Source: Anniella stebbinsi
Taxonomy: Eukaryota; Chordata; Lepidosauria; Squamata; Anniellidae
Assembly (NCBI GenBank): GCA_029215795.1
Contig: JARDYH010000007.1
Span: 104,634,763 to 104,698,762 of the forward strand
Reading direction: 5' to 3'
Length of the DNA stretch: 64,000 nt
A program made the position numbers and the translations under genes. Position 1 is the first letter of the stretch. The number at the start of each line of letters is the position of its first letter. The notes below the pieces were generated by a model, which was not told where the DNA came from, did not search any database, and was given only the letters and a program-made list of their open reading frames with translations. Of this stretch, positions 1-8,636 are shown piece after piece.

Positions 1-176
1 CCTGGTTCGGGCACATTTTCCGATTCCGGAAATCCCAAAACGCGAGACATGGGTGAAATTCACCGAAGCCCTGCACACTACCGGCAAACGTCCCGCTCTG
101 CCCTCGCTTGAGGCACGCACCCCATTTCCAGTGATTCCACCGGCTTCCGACACGCTCGTGTGTGTTTCCTGGGTCC
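1..176. repeat. Reference monomer (position 1 = cctggttcgg)
   Basis: Used here as the numbering frame. The consensus has about 59 C, 41 G, 34 A and 42 T, with 13 CpG and only one TA step (in actacc, 79-80). Four inverted repeats are visible: TTTCCG/CGGAAA at 17-32, GGTGAA/TTCACC at 52-64, CCAGTGA/TCACTGG at 128-143 and ACACG/CGTGT at 150-161. There is also a GCATGC at 113-118. Diagnostic variant positions are 3 (T/A), 41 (C/T), 95 (G/T), 106 (G/T), 110 (G/C), 115 (A/T), 116 (T/C), 137 and 141 (T/C) and 145 (T/A). This particular copy carries C116, C137 and C141, which break the 128-143 dyad. No promoter, terminator or RNA gene signature is evident. Confidence 0.9.
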
Positions 177-2013
177 CCTGGTTCGGGCACATTTTCCGAT
201 TCCGGAAATCCCAAAACGCGAGACATGGGTGAAATTCACCGAAGCCCTGCACACTACCGGCAAACGTCCCGCTCTGCCCTCTCTTGAGGCATGCACCCCA
301 ATTCCAGTGATTTCACTGGCTTCCGAGACGCTCGTGTGTGTTTCCTGGGTCCCCTGGTTCGGGCACATTTTCCGATTCCGGAAATCCCAAAACGTGAGAC
401 ATGGGTGAAATTCACCGAAGCCCTGCACACTACCGGCAAACGTCCCGCTCTGCCCTCGCTTCAGGCATGCACCCCATTTCCAGTGATTTCACTGGCATCC
501 GACACGCTCGTGTGGGTTTCCTGGGTCCCCTGGTTCGGGCACATTTTCCGATTCCGGAAATCCCAAAACGCGAGACATGGGTGAAATTCACCGAAGCCCT
601 GCACACTACCGGCAAACGTCCCGCTCTGCCCTCGTTTGAGGCATGCACCCCATTTCCAGTGATTTCACTGGCGTCCGACACGCTCGTGTGTGTTTCCTGG
701 GTCCCCTGGTTCGGGCACATTTTCCGATTCCGGAAATCCCAAAACGCGAGACATGGGTGAAATTCACCGAAGCTCTGCACACTAGCGGCAAACGTCCCGC
801 TCTGCCCTCGCTTGAGGCATGCACCCCATTTCCAGTGATTTCACTGGCTTCCGACACGCTCGTGTGTGTTTCCTGGGTCCCCAGGTTCGGGCACATTTTC
901 CGATTCCGGAAATCCCAAAACGCGAGACATGGGTGAAATTCACCGAAGCCCTGCACACTACCGGCAAACGTCCCGCTCTGCCCTCGCTTGAGGCATGCAC
1001 CCCATTTCCAATGATTTCACTGGCTTCCGACACGCTCGTGTGTGTTTCCTGGGTCCCCAGGTTAGGGCACATTTTCCGATTCCGGATTTCCCAAAACGCG
1101 AGACATGGGTGAAATTCACCGAAGCCCTGCATACTACCGGCAAACGTCCCGCTCTGCCCTCGTTTGAGGCATGCACCCCATTTCCAGTGATTTCACTGGC
1201 TTCCGACACGCTCGTGTGTTTTTCCTGGGTCCCCTGGTTCGGGCACATTTTCCGCTTCCGGAAATCCCAAAACGCGAGACATGGGTGAAATTCACCGAAG
1301 CCCTGCACACTACCGGCAAACGTCCCGCTCTGCCCTCGCTTGAGGCTTGCACCCCATTTCCAGTGATTTCACTGGCTTCCGACACGCTCGTGTGTGTTTC
1401 CTGGGTCCCCTGGTTCGGGCACATTTTCCGATTCCGGAAATCCTAAAACGCGAGACATGGGTGAAATTCACCGAAGCCCTGCACACTACCGGCAAACGTC
1501 CCGCTCTGCCCTCGCTTGAGGCATGCACCCCATTTCCAGTGATTTCACTGGCATCCGACACGCTCGTGTGGGTTTCCTGGGTCCCCTGGTTCGGGCACAT
1601 TTTCCGATTCCGGAAATCCCAAAACGCGAGAAATGGGTGAAATTCACCGAAGCCCTGCACACTACCGGCAAACGTCCCGCTCTGCCCTCGCTTGAGGCAT
1701 GCAACCTATTTCCAGTGATTTCACTGGCATCCGACACGCTCGTGTGTGTTTCCTGGGTCCCCTGGTTCGGGCACATTTTCCGATTCCGGAAATCCCAAAA
1801 CGCGAGACATGGGTGAAATTCACCGAAGCCCTGCACACTACCGGCAAACGTCCTGCTCTGCCCTCGCTTGAGGCATGCCCCCCATTTACCGTGATTTCAC
1901 TGGCTTCTGAAACGCTCGTGTGTGTTTCCTGGGTCCCCTGGTTCGGGCACATTTTCCGATTCCGGAAATCCCAAAACGCGAGACATGGGTGAAATTCACC
2001 GAAGCCCTGCACA
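1..2013. repeat. Satellite segment, left edge, heterogeneous monomers
   Basis: About eleven and a half monomers without a clear long-range partner elsewhere in the window. They include C116/C137/C141 type (1-176), A145 type with G163 (about 505 and 1557), A3 type (ccagg, about 880 and 1057) and one with ggatttccc instead of ggaaatccc (about 1083). All keep C41. Divergence between adjacent monomers is higher than in the homogenised blocks further right. Nothing other than satellite is present. Confidence 0.85.
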
Positions 2014-5000
2014 CTACCAGCAAACGTCCCGCTCTGCCCTCGCTTGAGGCTTGCACCCCATTTCCAGTGATTTCACTGGCTTCCGACACGCTCGTGTGTG
2101 TTTCCTGGGTCCCCAGGTTCGGGCACATTTTCCGATTCCGGAAATCCCAAAACGCGAGACATGGGTGAAATTCACCGAAGCCCTGCACACTACCGGCAAA
2201 CTTCCCGCTCTGCCCTCGCTTGAGGCATGCCCCCCATTTCCAGTGATTTCACTGGCTTCCGACACGCTCGTGTGTGTTTCCTGGGTCCCCTGGTTCGGGC
2301 ACATTTTCCGATTCCGGAAATCCCAAAACGCGAGACATGGGTGAAATTCACCGAAGCCCTGCACACTACCGGCAAACGTCCCTCTCTGCCCTCGCTTGAG
2401 GCATGCACCCCATTTCCAGTGATTTCACTGGCATCCGACACGCTCGTGTGTGTTTCCTGGGTCCCCTGGTTCGGGCACATTTTCCGATTCCGGAAATCCC
2501 AAAACGCGAGACATGGGTGAAATTCACCGAAGCCCTGCACACTACCGGCAAACGTCCTGCTCTGCCCTCGCTTGAGGCATGCCCCCCATTTCCCGTGATT
2601 TCACTGGCTTCTGAAACGCTCGTGTGTGTTTCCTGGGTCCCCTGGTTCGGGCACATTTTCCGATTCCGGAAATCCCAAAACGCGAGACATGGGTGAAATT
2701 CACCGAAGCCCTGCACACTACCGGCAAACGTCCCTCTCTGCCCTCGCTTGAGGCATGCACCCCATTTCCAGTGATTTCACTGGCATCCAACACGCTCGTG
2801 TGTGTTTCCTGGGTCCCCTGGTTCGGGCACATTTTCCGATTCCGGAAATCCCAAAAAGCGATACATGGGTGAAATTCACCGAAGCCCTGCACACTACCGG
2901 CAAACGTCCCTCTCTGCCCTCGCTTGAGGCATGCACCCCATTTCCAGTGATTTCACTGGCATCCGACACGCTCGTGTGTGTTTCCTGGGTCCCCTGGTTC
3001 GGGCACATTTTCCGATTCCGGAAATCCCAAAACGCGAGACATGGGTGAAATTCACCAAAGCCCTGCACACTACCGGCAAATGTCCCGCTCTGCCCTCGCT
3101 TGAGGCATGCACCCCATTTCCAGTGATTTCACTGGCTTCCGACACGCTCGTGTGTGTTTCCTGGGTCCCCTGGTTCGGGCACATTTTCCGATTTCGGAAA
3201 TCCAAAAACGCGAGACATGGGTGAAATTCACCGAAGCCCTGCACACTACCGGCAAACGTCCCGCTCTGCCCTCGCTTGAGGCATGCACCCCATTTTCAGT
3301 GATTTTACTGGCTTCCGAAACGCTCGTGTGTGTTTCCTGGGTCCCCTGGTTCGGGCACATTTTCCGATTCCGGAAATCCCAAAACGCGAGACATTGGTTA
3401 AATTCAGCGAAGCCCTGCACACTACCGGCAAATGTCCCGCTCTGCCCTCGCTTGAGGCATGCACCCCATTTCCATTGATTTCACTGGCATCCGACACGCT
3501 CGTGTGTGTTTCCTGGGTCCCCTGGTTCGGGCACATTTTCCGATTCCGGAAATCCCAAAACGCGAGACATGGGTGAAATTCACCGAAGCCCTGCACACTA
3601 CCGGCAAACGCCCTGCTCTGCCCTCGCTTGAGGCATGCACCCCAATTCCAGTTATTTCACTGGCATCCGACACGCTCGTGTGTGTTTCCTGGGTCCCCTG
3701 GTTCGGGCACATTTTCCGATTCCGGAAATCCCAAAACACGAGACATGGGTGAAATTTACCGAAGCCCTGCACACTACCGGCAAACGTCCCGCTCTGCCCT
3801 CTCTTGAGGCATGCTCCCCATTTCCAGTGATTTCACTGGCTTCCGACACGCTCGTGTGTGTTTCCTGGGTCCCCTGGTTCGGGCACATTTTCCGATTCCG
3901 GAAATCCCAAAACGCGAGACAAGGGTGAAATTCACCGAAGCCCTGCACACTACCGGCAAACGTCCCGCTCTGCCCTCGCTTGAGGCATGCACCCCATTTC
4001 CAGTGATTTCACTGGCATCCGACACGCTCGTGTGTGTTTCCTGGGTCCCCTGGTTCGGGCACATTTTCCGATTCCGGAAATCCCAAAACGCGAGACATGG
4101 GTGAAATTCACCGAAGCCCTGCACACTACCGGCAAACGTCCCGCTCTGCCCTCTCTTGAGGCATGCACCCCATTTCCAGTGATTTCACTGGCTTCCGACA
4201 CGCTCGTGTGTGTTTCCTGGGTCCCCTGGTTCGGGCACATTTTCCGATTCCGGAAATCCCAAAACGCGAGACATGGGTGAAATTCACCGAAGCCCTGCAC
4301 ACTACCGGCAAACGTCCCGCTCTGCCCTCGCTTCAGGCATGCACCCCATTTCCAGTGATTTTAATGGCTTCCGACACGCTCGTGTGTGTTTCCTGGGTCC
4401 CCTGGTTCGGGCACATTTTCCGATTCCGGAAATCCCAAAACGCGAGACATGGGTGAAATTCACCGAAGCCCTGCACACTACCGGCAAACGTCCCGCTCTG
4501 CCCTCGCTTGAGGCATGCACCCCATTTCCAGTGATTTCACTGGCTTCCGAAACGGTCGTGTGTGTTTCCTGGGTCCCCTGGTTCGGGCACATTTTCCGAT
4601 TCCGGAAATCCCAAAACGCGAGACATGGGTAAAATTCACCGAAGCCCTGCACACTACCGGCAAAGGTCCCGCTCTGCCCTCGCTTGAGGCACGCACCCCA
4701 TTTCCAGTGATTCCACCGGCTTCCGACACGCTCGTGTGTGTTTCCTGGGTCCCCTGGTTCGGGCACATTTTCCGATTCCGGAAATCCCAAAACGCGAGAC
4801 ATGGGTGAAATTCACCGAAGCCCTGCACACTACCGGCAAACATCCCGCTCTGCCCTCGCTTGAGGCATGCACCCCATTTCCAGTGATTTCACTGGCATCC
4901 GACACGCTCGTGTGTGTTTCCTGGGTCCCCTGGTTCGGGCACATTTTCCGATTCCGGAAATCCCAAAGCGCGAGACATGGGTGAAATTCACCGAAGCCCT

Positions 5001-5766
5001 GCACACTACCGGCAAACGTCCCGCTCTGCCCTCGCTTGAGGCATGCACCCCATTTCCAGTGATTTCACTGGCTTCCGACACGCTCGTGTTTGTTTCCTGG
5101 GTCCCCAGGTTCGGGCACATTTTCCGATTCCGGAAATCCCAAAACGCGAGACATGGGTGAAATTCACCGAAGCCCTGCACACTACCGGCAAACATCCCGC
5201 TCTGCCCTCGCTTGAGGCATGTACCCCATTTCCAGTGATTTCACTGGCATCCGACACGCTCGTGTGTGTTTCCTGGGTCCCCTGGTTCGGGCACATTTTC
5301 CGATTCCGGAAATCCCAAAACGCGAGACATGGGTGAAATTCACGAAGCCCTGCACACTACCGGCAAACGTCCCGCTCTGCCCTCGCTTGAGGCACGCACC
5401 CCATTTCCAGTGATTCCACCGGCTTCCGACACGCTCGTGTGTGTTTCCTGGGTCCCCTGGTTCGGGCACATTTTCCGATTCCGGAAATCCCAAAACGCGA
5501 GACATGGGTGAAATTCACCGAAGCCCTGCATACTACCGGCAAACATCCCGCTCTGCCCTCGCTTGAGGCATGCACCCCATTTCCAGTGATTTCACTGGCA
5601 TCCGACACGCTCGTGTGTGTTTCCTGGGACCCTGGTTCGGGCACATTTTCCGATTCCGGAAATCCCAAAGCGCGAGACATGGGTGAAATTCACCGAAGCC
5701 CTGCACACTACCGGCAAATGTCCCGCTCTGCCCTCGCTTGAGGCTTGCACCCCATTTCCAGTGATT
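2014..5766. repeat. Partial copy of the long higher-order unit, left of block T1
   Basis: The order and private variants of these monomers match the segment leading to block T4 (2014-2894 against 18324-19204, offset 16310) and to block T3 (2894-4478 against 12183-13767, offset 9289; 5006-5766 against 14119-14879, offset 9113). The offset change reflects one monomer (about 4654-4830) that is missing from the T3 unit. Shared oddities include aaaaagcgatac near 2855, cattggttaaattc near 3393 and ttttaatgg near 4360. The copy ends in the same truncated monomer (aaatgtcccgc, gcttgcacc) that precedes every telomere-like block. Confidence 0.85.
3987..5393. repeat. Ordered eight-monomer module A-H, copy 1
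   Basis: Eight successive monomers can be told apart. A has A145 and G106. B has T106 and T145. C has cttcagg and ttttaatgg. D has gaaacggtcg and gggtaaaa. E has cacgcacc and ccaccgg. F has A145 with caaagcgcg. G has gtgtttgtttcc and ccagg. H has aaacatccc and gcatgtacc. The module is followed by ttcacgaag, a one-base deletion at about 5343, then E-like and F-like monomers and the truncated monomer that joins block T1. Monomer boundaries are given at the ATG inside gcatgc. Confidence 0.85.
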
Positions 5767-6108
5767 AGAGTTTGAGTTAGGGTTAGGGTACGGGTAGGGT
5801 TAGGGTTAGGGTATGGGTTAGGGTACGGGTTAGGGTTAGGGTTAGGGTTAGGGTTAGGGCTAGGGCTAGGGCTAGGGCTAGGGTTAGGGTTAGGGCTAGG
5901 GCTAGGGCTAGGGCTAGGGCCAGGGCTAGGGCTAGGGCTAGGGCTAGGGTTAGGGTAGTTTTAGGGTTAGGGTTAGGGTTAGGGTTAGGGTTAGGGATAG
6001 GGTTAGGGTTAGGGCTAGGGCTAGGGCTAGGGTTAGGCTTAGGGTTAGGGTTAGGGTTAGGGTTAGGGTTAGGGTTAGGCTAGGGTTAGTGTTAGGGTTA
6101 GGGTTAGG
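5767..6108 (+). repeat. Telomere-like block T1 (TTAGGG/CTAGGG)
   Basis: 342 bp, exactly 57 x 6, of degenerate telomere hexamers with the G-rich strand on +. It opens TTAGAG-TTTGAG-TTAGGG, where the first TT is also the satellite's own TT at monomer 135-136, and closes ttagg directly on cttccgacac. CTAGGG runs lie at 5860-5883 (4), 5896-5919 (4), 5926-5949 (4, after one CCAGGG at 5920) and 6015-6032 (3). TACGGG, TATGGG and a tagtttt interruption (about 5955) also occur. Plain TTAGGG runs of 6 lie either side of the last CTAGGG run. Monomer bases 137-143, the right arm of the 16-bp dyad, are missing. The irregular hexamers say this is an interstitial relic, not an active telomere end. Confidence 0.95.
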
Positions 6109-7154
6109 CTTCCGACACGCTCGTGTGGGTTTCCTGGGTCCCCTGGTTCGGGCACATTTTCCGATTCCGGAAATCCCAAAATGCGAGACATGGGTGAAAT
6201 TCACCGAGGCCCTGCACACTACAGGCAAACGTTCCGTTCTGCACTCGCTTGAGGCATGCACCCCATTTCCAGTGATTTCACTGGCATCCGACACGCTCGT
6301 GTGTGTTTCCTGGGTCCCCTGGTTCGGGCACATTTTCCGATTCCGGAAATCCCAAAGCGCAAGACATGGGTGAAATTCACCGAAGCCCTGCACACTACCG
6401 GCAAACGTCCCGCTCTGCCCTCGCTTGAGGCATGCACCCCATTTCCAGTGATTTCACTGGCTTCCGACACGCTCGTGTTTGTTTCCTGGGTCCCCAGGTT
6501 CGGGCACATTTTCCGATTCCGGAAATCCCAAAACGCGAGACATGGGTGAAATTCACCGAAGCCCTGCACACTACCGGCAAACATCCCGCTCTGCCCTCGC
6601 TTGAGGCATGTACCCCATTTCCAGTGATTTCACTGGCATCCGACACGCTCGTGTGTGTTTCCTGGGTCCCCTGGTTCGGGCACATTTTCCGATTCCGGAA
6701 ATCCCAAAACGCGAGACATGGGTGAAATTAACAAGCCCTGCACACTACCGGCAAACGTCCCGCTCTGCCCTCGCTTGAGGCACGCACCCCATTTCCAGTG
6801 ATTCCACCGGCTTCCGACACGCTCGTGTGTGTTTCCTGGGTCCCCTGGTTCGGGCACATTTTCCGATTCCGGAAATCCCAAAACGCGAGACATGGGTGAA
6901 ATTCACCGAAGCCCTGCATACTACCGGCAAACATCCCGCTCTGCCCTCGCTTGAGGCATGCACCCCATTTCCAGTGATTTCACTGGCATCCGACACGCTC
7001 GTGTGTGTTTCCTGGGACCCTGGTTCGGGCACATTTTCCGATTCCGGAAATCCCAAAGCGCGAGACATGGGTGAAATTCACCGAAGCCCTGCACACTACC
7101 GGCAAATGTCCCGCTCTGCCCTCGCTTGAGGCTTGCACCCCATTTCCAGTGATT
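6109..7154. repeat. Short satellite unit between blocks T1 and T2
   Basis: Six monomer periods minus small losses. The first monomer is the divergent right flank found after every block (gtgtgggtttcc, aaaatgcgag, caccgaggcc, ctacaggc, cgttccgttctgcactc). It then switches into monomers F, G and H and the block-leading monomers, identical in order to 4867-5766 at offset 1389, falling to 1388 after the 2-bp difference at about 6729. T1 and T2 with their left flanks therefore form a 1,388-bp tandem duplication. At 6729 the copy reads aaattaacaagccc, one base shorter than the ttcacgaag of its partner. Confidence 0.88.
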
Positions 7155-7496
7155 AGAGTTTGAGTTAGGGTTAGGGTACGGGTAGGGTTAGGGTTAGGGT
7201 ATGGGTTAGGGTACGGGTTAGGGTTAGGGTTAGGGTTAGGGTTAGGGCTAGGGCTAGGGCTAGGGCTAGGGTTAGGGTTAGGGCTAGGGCTAGGGCTAGG
7301 GCTAGGGCCAGGGCTAGGGCTAGGGCTAGGGCTAGGGTTAGGGTAGTTTTAGGGTTAGGGTTAGGGTTAGGGTTAGGGTTAGGGATAGGGTTAGGGTTAG
7401 GGCTAGGGCTAGGGCTAGGGTTAGGCTTAGGGTTAGGGTTAGGGTTAGGGTTAGGGTTAGGGTTAGGCTAGGGTTAGAGTTAGGGTTAGGGTTAGG
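7155..7496 (+). repeat. Telomere-like block T2
   Basis: 342 bp, with the same internal order of TTAGGG, CTAGGG and irregular hexamers as T1. The only difference I see is one base at about 7478 (ttagagtt instead of ttagtgtt). It joins the satellite at the same two bases on each side as T1. It arose by the 1,388-bp tandem duplication that also copied the left-flanking monomers. Confidence 0.95.
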
Positions 7497-8460
7497 CTTC
7501 CGACACGCTCGTGTGGGTTTCCTGGGTCCCCTGGTTCGGGCACATTTTCCGATTCCGGAAATCCCAAAATGCGAGACATGGGTGAAATTCACCGAGGCCC
7601 TGCACACTACAGGCAAACGTTCCGTTCTGCACTCGCTTGAGGCATGCAACCCATTTCCAGTGATTCCACCGGCTTCCGACACGCTCGTGTGTGTTTCCTG
7701 GGTCCCCTGGTTCGGGCACATTTTCCGATTCCGGAAATCCCAAAACGCGAGACATGGGTGAAATTCACCGAAGCCCTGCACACTACCGGCAAACGTCCCG
7801 CTCTGCCCTCGCTTGAGGCATGCACCCCATTTCCAGTGATTTCACTGGCATCCGACACGCTCGTGTGTGTTTCCTGGGTCCCCTGGTTCGGGCACATTTT
7901 CCGATTCCGGAAATCCCAAAACGCGAGACATGGGTGAAATTCACCGAAGCCCTGCACACTACCGGCAAACGTCCCGCTCTGCCCTCTCTTGAGGCATGCA
8001 CCCCATTTCCAGTGATTTCACTGGCTTCCGACACGCTCGTGTGTGTTTCCTGGGTCCCCTGGTTCGGGCACATTTTCCGATTCCGGAAATCCCAAAACGC
8101 GAGACATGGGTGAAATTCACCGAAGCCCTGCACACTACCGGCAAACGTCCCGCTCTGCCCTCGCTTCAGGCATGCACCCCATTTCCAGTGATTCCACCGG
8201 CTTCCGACACGCTCGTGTGTGTTTCCTGGGTCCACTGGTTCGGGCACATTTTCCGATTCCGGAAATCCCAAAACGCGAGACATGGGTGAAATTCACCGAA
8301 GCCCTGCACACTACCGGCAAACATCCCGCTCTGCCCTCGCTTGAGGCATGTACCCCATTTCCAGTGATTTCACTGGCATCCGACACGCTCGTGTGTGTTT
8401 CCTGGGTCCCCTGGTTCGGGCACATTTTCCGATTCCGGAAATCCCAAAACGCGAGACATG

Positions 8461-8636
8461 GGTGAAATTCACCGAAGCCCTGCACACTACCGGCAAATGT
8501 CCCGCTCTGCCCTCGCTTGAGGCTTGCACCCCATTTCCAGTGATTTCACTGGCTTCCGACACGCTCGTGTGTGTTTCCTGGGTCCCCAGGTTCGGGCACA
8601 TTTTCCGATTCCGGAAATCCCAAAACGCGAGACATG
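8461..8636. repeat. Candidate uninterrupted (empty-site) monomer for the telomere block
   Basis: This monomer carries the same left-flank variants as the truncated monomer before each block (caaatgtcccgc, then gcttgcacc and ccatttccagtgatt). It then continues with the intact right arm tcactggcttcc at about 8543-8556. A sister copy with one extra substitution (cgctgtgcc) lies at about 16036-16110. Its right half (gtgtgtgtttcc, ccagg, aaaacgcgag) does not match the right flank of the blocks, so it is an empty-site candidate for the left side only. Confidence 0.6.

Noticed and set aside
17..37. Transcription-factor sites in the monomer (TTCCGGAA ETS/STAT-like, GGGATTTCC kappaB-like)
   Set aside because: Short degenerate motifs expected by chance and simply multiplied by tandem repetition. 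Nothing in the context supports regulation.
1..176. CENP-B box
   Set aside because: The best partial match is on the minus strand around ttcggtgaatttcacc (monomer 52-68), which lacks the required CGGG half. No 17-bp box fits on either strand.
5767..6108. A functional chromosome end
   Set aside because: The tract is short, degenerate and flanked by satellite on both sides in the same register. The three later copies show it is an interstitial element of the array.
5950..6393. Minus-strand open frames with long Thr-Leu/Ala-Leu runs at each telomere block (147 to 151 codons)
   Set aside because: They are the direct translation of CCCTAA/CCCTAG hexamers joined to satellite frames. The hexamer length multiple of 6 keeps them open by chance.
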